The notes under the pieces: generated by a model
What the model saw: the letters and a program-made list of their open reading frames with translations, nothing else
What the model was told of the DNA's origin: nothing
The model's database searches: none
Position numbers and translations under genes: made by a program
Source of the DNA: Physcomitrium patens
Lineage: Eukaryota > Streptophyta > Bryopsida > Funariales > Funariaceae
Direction of reading: 5' to 3'
NCBI RefSeq assembly: GCF_000002425.4
Contig: NC_037265.1
Location: forward strand, 10,133,666 to 10,197,665
DNA: 64,000 nucleotides
Part shown: piece after piece, positions 1 through 10,969 of the stretch
Position numbering within the stretch: the stretch's first letter is position 1
Layout: every line of letters starts with the position of its first letter

Positions 1-105
1 CATGAAGTTTTGTAAAATGACAGTAGACATATGCACAGATTCTAGACGGCAGTAAAATAACTTATTCAAACGATTTCTGATGTTTTTAAACGTCTAAAAT
101 TGCAG

Positions 106-315
106 GCAGAAGAGAGATACGATCGTGATTGTCCGATTTGCATTGCTCCGATGCAGCAAGGAGGTAAGCCACTGTCATGGTTGAGTTGCAGCCATATGTT
201 CCATAGAGGGTGCATCTCTGCCTTTGAAGCTTACAATACTATTTCTGAACGGATTTCACAATGTGAACTCAGTTGTCCCATTTGTCGTGCAAACTACCAG
301 CGTCTTGATATGTAA
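106..315 (+). CDS. RNF32-like RING finger protein, last exon (partial)
   Basis: This is the 3' terminal coding exon of a gene that starts left of the window. An acceptor (TGCAG) ends at 105, the frame is open in phase 0 from 106, and a TAA stop ends at 315, giving about 69 residues. The exon holds a complete RING-H2 finger near the C-terminus: CPIC, then CSHMFHRGC supplying Cys-His-His-Cys, then CPIC, followed by a short tail ending RLDM. The wording around the zinc ligands (LSCSHMFHRGC, CPICRANYQ) resembles the second RING of RNF32, a protein with two RINGs and IQ motifs. RING domains of this kind usually bind E2 enzymes, so an E3 ubiquitin ligase role is the family expectation. The first RING and IQ region would lie outside the window, so the RNF32 assignment is moderate and the RING itself is firm. 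Confidence 0.75.
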   Translation, partial: AEERYDRDCPICIAPMQQGGKPLSWLSCSHMFHRGCISAFEAYNTISERISQCELSCPICRANYQRLDM

Positions 316-639
316 CTTAGTTAAAGAGCATTTCTAAATGTGTACAGTACACTCATTTACCATTGCTGTTAAGTGTTAACATCCCCTCGTACAATCACTG
401 GTTATTAAACAACAGTTCATTCAAAGTAAAGGATGAAGAGTTAGGGACCATTTGAACTTAAGGGGAGAGGAATCATTCAGCTCAGAGAAAGCATTGAAAA
501 CGTGAAAGGTTCGTTCAAACATATTTACTCGTCGACATTGCGCATTTATAAACATTGTTTTGTTATACAAATCCACTTCGAGAACTCTTTCCAGGAGGGA
601 ACTCGAAGGTTGAGTACAATGATAGTAATGCCACCCAAT
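316..639. other. 3' flank of the RING gene, no gene seen
   Basis: After the RING gene's stop this stretch has no convincing coding frame. It probably contains that gene's 3' untranslated region and the junction with the decayed ClpC copy on the other strand. Confidence 0.4.
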
Positions 640-1720
640 TAGAGCCTCAATACTACAATCAGGCAATGCCAACTGGAGCTCCAATAGCCATATTTGAGGA
701 TGATCCAGTAATGGCGTTCAACACTGTCACACCTGCACTAATCACACCAATCATGGCTGAACTACCCTCCTTAATTTCCAACAAAACGTCCAGGCTAATT
801 AAAAACGAAACGAAAATTTTCAAAGTATCTCAAACCTGAACGTCGATTTCTTTCTTCTCCAGTCGCTAAAACACCTCTTCCAACAAAATGCCGGAAATTT
901 CCTTAACGTAAGATTTATTCAACTGCCTGAAGACAATAATCTCATCCAGCCTATTCTAGAACTTTTGCCGAAAATACTGCTTCAACTCCTCGTTAACATG
1001 GCTTTTCGTTAACAATGCCTAGGTTGTAGCTTGAATTCTTCTCGCCGTGACCCAACTGAGAACCAATGCAACCAGCACCCTTCTCAATGACGCTGCATCC
1101 AAAGTTCAAGGTCATAATCAGGAGTATATTCTTAATATCTACAATTCTCCCCTTTCTATCAGTAAGATGAAAATCTTCCAAAATCTGGACCATCATGTTA
1201 AATATACCAGGATACATCCTCAAATATGGCTATTGGAGGATACACCTTCACGACATATGCAACCTCTCAATTTCATCGACAAGGACAACATTATGTGGCC
1301 TACGGAGAACAGCTTCTGTCAACTGACCTCATGCGCTGCAACCTACATAACTGGGTGGGGAACCAATAAGTTGCCTCTCCATGAACAAACATATCGAGTC
1401 CAACCATGATCCCTCCAAGCCAAAAAAGTATGAAGCAAGGGCTTTGACTAGCTCAGATCTTCCGACATCACTTGCAATTGGACGGCGAAGGTTCTGAAGC
1501 TCAACACAAACTCCACGAAAAGCACAACTGATAGCCTTTGCAGCGTCATAAACTTTGCAGCGCACATAAACTTCAGATCTGGTCATTGAATTTTAACAAG
1601 AATGATACCTTCGCATAACCTAGCCCACGGACGGTTTCGTTCTTTTCCTTGAAACTGCGATATTCCTCATCAAGCTCTCTAGCCTCTCCAGGTAGCTGGA
1701 AATAAACAGAACACCGCATT
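640..1720 (-). pseudogene. ClpC (plastid Hsp100/Clp ATPase) pseudogene fragment, intron-free
   Basis: The minus strand reads through the C-terminal half of a plastid-type ClpC chaperone, the ATPase partner of the stromal Clp protease. In order: a middle-region match around 1610-1710 (LPGEARELDEEYRSFKEKNE), the second ATPase domain start at 1329-1586 (RPIAS, GRSELVKALA, FMERQLIGSPPSYVG), the sensor region at 993-1223 ([19 protein letters not shown], then SVIEKG), a stretch at about 840-990 like NEELKQYF and RLDEIIVFRQL, and a tail near 690-760 (IKEG.., TVLN). The second Walker A glycine-rich loop is lost: the frame passes from RPIAS to GRSELVKAL, where the family has about ten more residues including GPTGVGKS. 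A further block of roughly 70 residues is missing before VKAISRAIRR-like sequence. Several stops interrupt the copy. No intron is visible across about 1 kb, which suggests a retrocopied transcript. The identity is firm; the mechanism is inferred. Confidence 0.85.
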
Positions 1721-2046
1721 CGTTGATTTAAAACTCTTGGGAAATTTTGTGAATAAAAGTTTTAGTTGTCGACTTGAAATAATCTAAACCAGTCTTGGGT
1801 TTTATATGCACTTGGTGCATTTATAACACTAGTGTGAAGCCTTGAACACTTGAAAACAACGAATACGGTCTAACAGAATGAACAGAGCACACACCTTCAC
1901 GACATATGCAACTAAAAGTTTGCAATAACACATGCAATAAAATTCATACGAATTTATAAATCAAGAATAAAACTTCCTACTTAATAGTCTACTCAAAAAC
2001 ATACAAGCATTAAAGCATCCAACATCCAAAAATAGGCTGATACCTA
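1721..2046. other. spacer between pseudogene and unassigned fragment
   Basis: I see no gene here. The sequence is moderately AT-rich with no clear repeat. It may contain further decayed ClpC sequence, since the pseudogene stops abruptly near 1720, but I could not match any more of it. Confidence 0.3.
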
Positions 2047-2220
2047 CATTTCACCAAGGGCAGGAGCAGGCTTCAGGTTATTAGCTGCAACAATTGCAAC
2101 AAGGGCATCAGCACTAATAAGCGCATGAACTTCAATGGTTTCAGGCACATTACCAGCTACAATGAGTTTGGTTAAACCCTCAGCAGTTTGGTAAAATTTC
2201 TTGTAAGCTCTATCATAAAA
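2047..2220 (-). pseudogene. unassigned coding-like fragment ending in a stop
   Basis: Read on the minus strand, about 2220 down to 2047 is one open frame of roughly 56 codons that ends in TAG. It has protein-like composition: an aromatic/basic start (FYDRAYKKFYQTAEG), then a regular hydrophobic stretch (IVAGNVPETIEVHALISADA), then LVAIVAANNL and a proline-rich end (KPAPALGEM). I do not recognise the family, and it does not match ClpC. No start codon or splice site is obvious, and the copia fossil begins just to the right. It may be the last exon or a truncated copy of a host gene cut off by that insertion. Function unknown. Confidence 0.35.
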
Positions 2221-2299
2221 TGTGAATATGCAATGTTTGTGCCCTCAATACCTCAAAGTTTGATCAAGTATTAAGATATGTATGCCAATAGTTATTATC

Positions 2300-5200
2300 T
2301 CTCAACCACCATTTTAAATAGATGGAAGGTTTTTATTTTTGTATACAACCATTAAGTTGTTGAAAAAGCCTTTGCTATGACAAATGGTTTATATCATATT
2401 GCAATCCAACCTCTCATTATATTTAATTTTGCATCATCTATCATTGAAAGTTACGTTTTTTTTTTCACATAGACAATTGAGACATCTAGGATCTACATTA
2501 TTTTAGAAGATAATTCTATGTATAACTAAGTATAACCTACAGATACAATTTTTAAAGAAATAAGTCATGCATATTTACAAGGCAAGATGATTGCTTGGCC
2601 TTCAATTTAGAAACTCTCATGAGAATTACTACCAATATTGTATAATGATATTTGTGGTCCTATTAATCTAATATTTGGACTATTTTATCATTTTTTGAAC
2701 TTTATTGATGGATTAGGCAAATAATCACATTTTTTATTATTATCAATCTAAAACATGATGTTAGCTAATCTTATATCTATGCTTATTTATTTCTAAGTTT
2801 ATTTTCTTAATTATTCTATCAAAACATTACATATGGACAATGCAAAAGAATTTGCATCAAAGTCTTTTGAAGACTATTGTACTATAATAGAGATTGAATT
2901 GATATATTGTATTTCATATGAATATGCTCAAAATGGACTTGCAAAGTCATTTATAAAGTATATACAACTCATTATTCAGCTACTATTTCTTCATGCAAAT
3001 TTACTTACATCTATGTGGGATCATGCAGTTTTACATGTTGCAGCATTAATACACCTCCATCCTTCTCTTGAAATTATTACACCACAAGAGGTCATTTTAG
3101 ATCATGTTCCTAATGTATCTTACTTATAGATGTTTAGTTATCATGCTTGGATTTTGGTATCAAAACCTTAATGGCATATTATTGGAGTTCATCAACAAAA
3201 AGGCAAATACGTTGGTTTTAATTCACCAAGCATTATTTTTATTATTGATCCATCAAGTAGCATATTATTATGTGCATGTTTTTAAAATTTCCATTTTGAA
3301 GAGAATGAATTCCCATTTCTTTTAGAAAGAATATCTAATCAATAAAGAAATAGAGTACTTATATTTGAAGCACTAAAAATATTTATAATAAATTTTGATC
3401 CTATAATATAACCTAGTTGAAATTTAAGTTTCCAAGATTTTGTATCTAAAATGGATCATAGATGAAACACCTAATAGCTTCAATGATGTACCTTAGATTA
3501 TAAGATTTTCTATTAATGAGGCTTAAAATATACCTGCTTAGATTGCAATACCACTAACTAATATATCTTAGGTAATAACATCAAAAATTAAAATGACTCA
3601 TTGACCAAATAAGCAACTACATAAGAAGAAGACTATAATATTTATTAATTTTGATATTGTTTCTATGGAAGTTCTTACTAAAACTACAAGATTATCAATT
3701 AATGATGATATATCTATGTATATTATATCTTCACCTCATACAATAGAAAATCTTAAAATTAAGAGGAATAAAATAAAATTGAGCAAAGAATTATTTATTC
3801 CATATTATGCTATAAATGACATTTGACATAGACCATCTATTACAATAGATGAATTATTTTCTTGCATGATTGCAAAAGCTCTTTCTTGCAAGAAAAAAGA
3901 TTCTGAAATTTAAACCATTGAAGAAACTATACATTACTCTAGCTGATTAAAATGAAAAACTACCATAGAGAAAGAATAGGTCTCTTTGTGTAAGAAAAAA
4001 AGTCTTTGGTCCAATTATAAACACTCTTATATCTTATCTTATGGAATATAAGATGATATTAGTATCTAAGCAAGATATTAAGGGTCAAATAATCCACTAT
4101 AAAACTCATCTTATTGTCCAAAGATTTATCCAATGATTTGGAATTGATTATGAATCCACATATTCTCTAGTTATGGATTCAATTACATTTCAATGTATTA
4201 TTGGAATGGTAGTTCATGCCACCCTTAAGATGCATCTCATGGATGTGATAATTGCATATCTATATGGTTCTCTTAATGTAGATATCTATATGAAAGTTCT
4301 ACTTGGTTTGGAAATGGGAACTCTAAATGGACCTACTCTAGGACAATATTATGGTATTAAATTACATAAAGCCCTATATAGTCTAAAATAATCTAAACCT
4401 ATGTGGTATTAATATCTTTAAGATTATTTAATTATAAATAAATTTATAAGTGTTCCATTAATTCCTTGTTTATTTATCAAACGAGAAAAAAATAGTTTTG
4501 TAATCATTGTTGTATATGTTGATGATCTTAATCTAATGAGTACTAGATCTACATGTATTGTAGCTATTAACCTACTTATTTGTAAGTTTAAAATAAAAAT
4601 GCTAAGAAAAATAACTTTCTACATTGGTCTTAGATTATGCATCTCACAAGTGATAGCATTTTTTTCTATTAATTAACATATATTAGATAAATCTTGTGGA
4701 GTTTCAATATGATTAATGCTTATCTATTGTCAAAACTAATGGTTGGATGTCGTTGTGATGGTGATGATATATACCGTTCATATAAAGAAGATGAAGAAAT
4801 ATTGGGAATTCAATATCCATACCTTGCAACGATTGGAGCACTTTTATATTTAACCACATCTACAAGACCATATATTGCATTTGCAATTAGTGTTCTTGCA
4901 AGATACAATGCACGTCCAACACTATGACATTGGAATGGCATCAACTATATATGTTGTTATTCAAAAGGCATTGAAAACTTAGGATTATACTACATACAAT
5001 CTATAGATCCAAAATTAGTTGGATATTATGATGCAGGATATAAATCTGATATTACAACAACTAAATCTTAAACAAACTATATATTTTTAGAACATGAAGT
5101 TGCTATATCATAAAAACTAGTAAAACAAACTATAATTATAATTTCATCTAACCATACAAAAATTATTACCTTACATAAAGCATCTTGAAGATGTATTTGA

Positions 5201-5541
5201 TTGCAATCAACTGATAAAAACATTCAAACAACTTAAGGACTTTTATATGATGATTCTCCAACTATCTTGTATAAAAATAATAGCACTTGTATTGCACAAA
5301 TGCAAGTTGGTTTCATTAAAGATAACATGATAAAATATATTAATCCAAAGTATTTTAGTTATATTTATGACTTGATTACTGATCAAACTCTTAAGATCAA
5401 GAAAATTGAATCTGCAAATAAACTTGTTGATCTCCTCATCAAAGTTCTCTTTTTGTACAACTGTTGCCAACTCACTTATGGCATTTGCATGCAACAACTT
5501 TCTTTTCTTGAGCAAAAAAGTTAATGAATTCTTTAAATAAT

Positions 5542-5572
<31 letters not shown>

Positions 5573-5971
5573 GTTGTACTCTTTTTCCTTCATCTATGGT
5601 TTTGCCCTTGAATACAATAAGGTTTTCTTAGATAAGGTTTTAATGAGGCAATAGCTATTGATCTTGCAAGTTTATAAAAAAGTATAGATCATAATTCTAT
5701 GCAAATTTTATGTTATATAAATATTATGATGAGTGAAGAAGAGTGTTGAGAGCATAAAATGTAGCTGGCGCTCTCTATAATATTTATTGTAGTTTATAGT
5801 AAATACTATAGCTACAATGTTTGGAATGTAGTAGAGAGAAACTGTTTATCTTCTCCCCTTCTCTTTGTGTACAAGAAACAACCACATCAATACATAAATA
5901 AAAAGCTCTCTCTTCATCTATACACTCTTGTGTGTGCACATTACTTCCAACTACTCTTGTGTCTCTCAACA
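2300..5971 (+). mobile_element. Ty1/Copia LTR retrotransposon fossil, 5' end missing
   Basis: Domains occur in Copia order on the plus strand: GAG-pre-integrase and integrase start (about 2580-2760), integrase core (2833-3129), reverse transcriptase (about 4090-4600, including a YVDDL-type motif near 4515), and RNase H (about 4980-5510). Integrase before reverse transcriptase is what separates Copia from Gypsy. A purine-rich tract (GAGTGAAGAAGAG) immediately precedes the 3' LTR. No 5' LTR is found upstream, so the left end is lost. The copy is broken in many places and AT-rich, so it is old. Confidence 0.8.
5744..5971 (+). repeat. 3' LTR of the copia fossil
   Basis: A 228-base unit begins TGTTGAGAG and ends CTCTCAACA, a perfect 9-base terminal inverted repeat of TG..CA type. 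It sits directly after a purine-rich tract, as expected of a 3' LTR. No second copy exists in the window. Confidence 0.75.
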
Positions 5972-7344
5972 AAAATCATTGGCAACTACAACATTTGTTT
6001 TATGTTGGCAAGTGGACTGGATTGCTGATGTTAACTACACCCAACTGAATGATGACACTAGACCCAGCTGGTCCTCGAGGTGATCTGTCCTGCTGGTATC
6101 CTCGACCGTTGGTTTGAGTCGTACTAATTACCCTTGACCAGCTTGATCAAAAAAATTCGTAATCTGGACGTAAGGATAATGACCTTCGTTGACGGTGTGT
6201 GCCAATTCTGTGTCCAATGTTTACCTTGGCTGAATGCATGGGATTCTGAGGCAAGGTCCGCGTCGGTGTTTACCAAGATATGGGACAGATGTAAAGTCGG
6301 AAGTTCCAGTTGGCCCAGCTAACCCGGGTCTAACAACTAGCCTCGTTTTTCACTGCTGGCGTCGAGAATCACCTGCTAGATCTTCTCTCTTACAGTCCGA
6401 GGTTTTGTTCGGATTGATAATCTCAAGCATTTAAATCTAGAACACAATACTTCGAAAGGTCCTGCAATTTTTGTCTACGCAAATTCCGTGTGTGATTTTT
6501 CGTGATGTGAAGTACTATTTACAAAACTTGCTGCAGAATATATTTCCGACTACCCAATTACTTCATAAATTCCTAATTGCAGCAACGAAACATCATTACG
6601 CATGGAATGGAGTTCTCGTGAAATTCTTTAGAAATGTACTTCGAAATCGCGAGGTTGTCTTGAGAGAGAACAAATACATTTTCGTAGAAAATCCTCTAAC
6701 GGCATGAAATTCATATTTCGAACTACGGAGGCATAATGAAGTACATAATTACTCTGCCATTTAGATTGATTGTAAAACAAAATCAGTTACAGATAGCCGC
6801 GTACAGTTTAAACTGCAGAAGACACTGTCAAGCAGGTCCACAATTGCTGAAGACAAGACACATTCTTAATTACGGTGCTCAAGAACGATTCTGAATGAAG
6901 ACTTTGTGCAGTGCCTACTTCTGAAGCAGACTAACCTGGAAATAGAAGTTGGGTTAATCGAGTCGATTGCGTGGTTCCTCCAACATTATGTCAACATGCA
7001 AGCTGTAAATTGAAGTCCAACAAAACCGTTAAAAAAATCACTTGAAAGAAAGCTATTAGCAGCTACACAACCAACGACCAGACACTGTTTTAAAACAAGA
7101 CAAGTAGTAAGCGATTTAGCGACAAGCTTAGTCCATATATGTATACAAGAAATCTTGCAACAAATCAATGGCAGTCTGGCATTTCAGAGACATGTTCTAT
7201 TTCAAGAAATATAGCAAACCCTGCATCCTCTCCAGAAGATTGCGTTTAAGTGTGAGACATCTACAGATCGTCAGAAGAGCTCAACACCTGGTCATCTAGC
7301 TCACATAGGTTTGCTGCAACAAGCTTCATTGCGAAGAGATAACA
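5972..7344. other. intergenic stretch, probably including the NMNAT 3' UTR
   Basis: I recognise no gene in this 1.4 kb. The part nearest 7344 lies directly downstream of the NMNAT stop on the minus strand and is likely its 3' untranslated region. The part at about 6000-6430 has balanced base composition and could be remnant repeat or gene sequence. Its short frames match nothing I know. Confidence 0.35.
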
Positions 7345-9840
7345 TTATGAATATACGTGGTTCATATTGATATGGTCGATTACTGAATCAGGAATCAAAT
7401 ACTTTACTGACAAGCCCCTCGACAAATTTCGCCTGCAAAAGAGTAGACGCCCATTAAAATAGCATGAGTATATGCACAGAAGTCTAAACAATACAATTTA
7501 CTATCTGATATTTAGCCAAGAAGATCTCTACTAATGAAACAGGCATCCATCTACTTGTTATGGTATACGTGAAAGCAATAAGGTTCGAGTGATGGAGTAA
7601 CAAAAATAAAACCAGCTCAGCGTATCTGAAATACCTTATTGCAGCAGTACTTATATTATTTTCAATAACTCCATCCACCACCAATATCTGTCTCTGCGAA
7701 TTGACGCACAAAATAAAGATATAAAAGCAACTCCTCGACCACTTCGGGAACACACTGTGGACATTATCTAGAACCCAGATCCTTTGATCTAAAACACAAC
7801 GATTCACAGCAAATTCATAAATCACACGGCAAATTTTATGGTAGCACATATCCTTGATAACACTTTCCAAAAGCTTCTCAACAGGCCCTAAACCCTGGAA
7901 AAATTATGGTGACGAGTCACTAAGATTACTTACTCGATTATTATACAGAATTTCGTGTTCAAACACAAGGCGTCGTGCATCCTTGTCGTCTCGGTTTATA
8001 CACACAATTCCATATTCATGCAATAGTGTTCTCACCTGCAGGAAAAGCGTTTCGTCTGTCAGACCTTGCTCACATACACGGAAAAAAAAAAAAAAAAAAA
8101 AAAAAGTCTGTCAAACTAAGGCTTATCAAACATCAATGCATTGTAGAACATGCCCTCCTCACAGAACATTGAAACATTACTTGTAAAATATTTCATTGAA
8201 AGAAAACATGAATAAATATCGTGTAAATCATCCGACTGGGTACAAAACATGTGAGAGGATTGGAAGAAACGAATTCATACATAGGAAAAAAAACTAACCT
8301 GATCCGACAACCATACCCCAGGAGTTGCAATGGACTCTAACACATCAGTTCCACAAAGCAGCATCACTTTTACTTTTTCTGCAAAACCATTTCATCATTA
8401 CCGCCAGGTAAAAACAAACGACTCTTATATTCCATAAACAAGTCTAGCGCAAAAGGCACACATGGCAACTATTGATAAATGAGTTCGTGATATTCAAGAA
8501 TCCTACACATCTTGAGGAATGAACAGAGCACTTACCATCAGGGGCGAAGTTATTGAAGTTAACCAACATATCGATCCTAGCCAATACAGTAAGCGTTCTT
8601 TGGTATGAGTTCTGCTTAGCCTACTTCAATCCATCCCACCCAGCACATTAGGGTCGGAATTTAATCAAGGCAAAGATGGGAGAAATATACTTAGAGACGA
8701 TGGTATTTTCAGTGCAGAACTCACCTCCCACGGATCGACCATTATAAAAGGAGAATCAGCAACAGCTAATTCGCACATCCTGATACGCTGCTCTGCGGGA
8801 GCAAGCCCCTTTCCCATTTCCACATGTACAGGTATCAGCACCAAGACATGATTAAGTTCCACTATAAACGAAGCTTCTGAATGGGCGTCTACTCTTTTGC
8901 AGGCGTCCATTAAAGACCCTATAAGTGAAAAGATTTAAGCCAGGGTTACCCGTGATTAGAAGTCTAACACACCACTAACAACAAAACATATGCTACACTT
9001 GAGAATTGCTTCGCAACGAAGCTAAACTTCTTAGAAAAGAACTGAGTGGCACCTTCTTGTGGCACAGGTCATTGAAAGGAGACATGTACCCCCCCAACAC
9101 ATGATACCCTTCTGCTACAAGTGCATCCCTTCCCAACTCTGCAATGCTTAACAAAATGCACATCGTGAGCCTTTCTCTACAATAGCGAAACAGCAAGCAT
9201 GCATAAGCATCAACTTATTATCCGTGTGCTCAACATAGCAAATACCCAAAGAGTGAAAGAGTAGATAGACTAACCAAACATGCGAAGATGCATGTACGTG
9301 GGTGGATTAAAACGGCCTGGAGCTAGAATAACAACCCGACGCCTTTTCCTATAATGAAATACAGAATCAAATGCACAAACCACGGCTGAATTAGCATGAT
9401 ATTGACGATACACAAACATAATGATAGGCATAATTAGGTCACTTCAGCAAAAAAAACACTCACTGAAACTGCCGACCCAACTGCAAACCCTCAGCTAGAG
9501 GCTTCAGTTGACTAGTTAGAACAGCAATTTTTTAGGCCAACTTTAAAAAACAACACGGCTTACTGATTTGCAGCATCTAAGCGGTTGCCATGGATACCGA
9601 GCTTCTCCAAAGGCAATGGTACCTCAACCACCCCTGCATGCAGAGAAAATAGAATTAATCAAAGAACTACACGCATCGGGCTCGCAAAGCTCGCAAACTT
9701 CATCACATCCGAGGATATTAAATACTCCATTACTCACGCATATACATCCGAATGTGACAGTAATATCAATTAAACCCTTGACAACCTGAAAAAAGAGACG
9801 ACGCAGGAAATTAGAGATCGTTTAATAAAAAACCTTCCAT
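7345..9840 (-). CDS. NMNAT: nicotinate/nicotinamide mononucleotide adenylyltransferase (NMNAT), 10 exons
   Basis: NMNAT joins NMN or nicotinate mononucleotide to AMP from ATP, the adenylylation step of NAD synthesis. Exons on the minus strand: 9840-9834, 9633-9564, 9348-9275, 9138-9053, 8808-8725, 8620-8536, 8378-8299, 8035-7934, 7693-7635, 7432-7345. The phases join without conflict into 244 residues (plant NMNATs are about 240). Seen in order: plant-type start VEVPLPLEKL (4-14); nucleotidyltransferase motif GRFNPPTYMHL (37-47, with His46 of the (H/T)xGH-like signature); GYHVLGGYMSP; MVDPWE (to 107); SYQRTLTVL; MLLCGTDVL (141-149); TPGVW; EYGIVCI; the second nucleotide motif ISTAAIR (210-216, family ISSTxxR); RGLSVKYLIPDSV. 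Weak points: exon 1 is only ATGGAAG with a poor donor, and the exon 5 acceptor lacks a good pyrimidine tract. The alternative first exon is the trihelix ORF just upstream. Enzyme identity is near certain; the 5' end is not. Confidence 0.93.
8082..8105. repeat. poly(A) tract inside an NMNAT intron
   Basis: A run of about 24 A on the plus strand, which is poly(T) in the NMNAT sense. It lies in the intron between exons 7 and 8, upstream of the exon 8 acceptor. Confidence 0.8.
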
Positions 9841-9855
9841 ATCGAGCGGATGCAT

Positions 9856-10605
9856 TCACAAGAGAGTCAGGGAGATCGGGAGAGTAAAGGCACCTGGAGC
9901 AGGAGACGGACGAGGAAGACAAAATACTGGCAGAAATCCAGGAGAGGCCGCTTGTGCGGGAGATCGACTACGAGGGCCCTGGCGGTCACCCATAAACTCC
10001 GCCATGGCTTCAAAAAGCTGCACCCTAAATGTGGCTGGGAGCTCCTTCGCCTTGGTCTTCTCCTTCTTCAAGGTCTCGTCCAAATCCCAATAACTTGGGC
10101 GCCCCATTTTTTTGTTATTGTTCCAGTCAGCGATCTGCTTAAACGCGGTCGAAAGGTTAGACCACTTCCGTTCGATTTCTTTGGGCTGTCTGTCCACTCC
10201 CGAGGCTAGAAGTAGCATCCTGACTTCCTGCCACTTATCATTAGCTGACTTGAAAATCTGCTTCACTTTCTTTCCATTCCCGGCTGCCGATGTGAGCTTC
10301 ATATGAACCTCCCGAAAGGCTCTTACAAGAGCGTCCATTTCAGCATCCTGCCAGATTTCGGCCCGTCGCTTCCTCCCCATCCCTTCGCATTCCTTGTCTA
10401 GCTTATCCTCTTCATCCTCCCCAACTCCTACTCCTCCGCCATTACCAACGCGGATGTTACCTTCGTCCAAATTACCCTCGCGACCCTCCCTCCCATACGG
10501 AGTGCCGAAATTGTGGTGGTATCCTTCTGTCTGGCCCAAGTCCATAATGGAGCTGGAAAGCGAACTTTCGAGTACCACAGGAGTTGGAGGAGCACCCTCG
10601 TCCAT
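9856..10605 (-). CDS. trihelix / Myb-SANT-like DNA-binding protein
   Basis: A 249-codon open frame on the minus strand. Residues 1-75 are low-complexity and acidic/glycine-rich (EDEEDKLDKE). A basic stretch (GRKRRAE) then leads into a trihelix-type domain at about 80-170: W in IWQDAEMDALVRAF, W in NDKWQEVRMLL, and W in IERKWSNLSTAFKQI, the three spaced aromatic/helix blocks typical of GT/ASR-type plant factors. The following SYWDLDET and KELPATF..LFEAM segment is a usual companion of this class. It is probably a nuclear DNA-binding protein. The start at 10605 is the first ATG after an in-frame stop. The last 30 codons (after SRSPAQAAS) look unlike the family and may be intron or UTR read through, because a donor (CCAG|GTGCCT) at 9894/9893 has the same phase as NMNAT exon 2. 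The stop is 15 bases before the inferred NMNAT ATG. Confidence 0.8.
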   Translation of the reverse strand: MDEGAPPTPVVLESSLSSSIMDLGQTEGYHHNFGTPYGREGREGNLDEGNIRVGNGGGVGVGEDEEDKLDKECEGMGRKRRAEIWQDAEMDALVRAFREVHMKLTSAAGNGKKVKQIFKSANDKWQEVRMLLLASGVDRQPKEIERKWSNLSTAFKQIADWNNNKKMGRPSYWDLDETLKKEKTKAKELPATFRVQLFEAMAEFMGDRQGPRSRSPAQAASPGFLPVFCLPRPSPAPGAFTLPISLTLL

Positions 10606-10969
10606 GCCTTCTACTCGCGGTGCAACACGCTCATGTTGAACAGTCGATCAGTCTGCATCACTAATTGACCTGATATAAGCCCTGCACCTGATCCCCGAAC
10701 TCCACCCTCCAACAAGAAAAGAGGAAAAGAAAAACAAACAAACAAAAAACACAACCGACCCACCAACCCCACCGCTTCAAGCGCCTCCTCAACAATGCTC
10801 GTCACCCGCTCAAAGCAAAAAACCCACTAGCTCGGAGCAAAAGCAAGAACAGCTTGTTCAGAGCCACGCAAAACCTAACATCACTGCACAAAAAACACCA
10901 TGACGTGGAGTTTCACCAAACCAAGCAGGCGATGGCGAAACTGTAACATCCCCACCAGACCCCACTTAC

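Noticed and set aside
2047-2220. continuation of the ClpC pseudogene
   Set aside because: The peptide does not resemble any ClpC region I know, including the N-terminal repeats.
5744-5971. 5' LTR of another element
   Set aside because: A purine-rich tract precedes it and no primer-binding site follows it, so it fits a 3' LTR.
7854-8186. 110-codon plus-strand frame
   Set aside because: It overlaps NMNAT exon 8 on the opposite strand and translates a poly(A) run as poly-lysine, so it is a shadow frame.
9850-10209. 119-codon plus-strand frame opposite the trihelix ORF
   Set aside because: The minus strand carries the recognisable trihelix domain; this frame has only basic low-complexity sequence.
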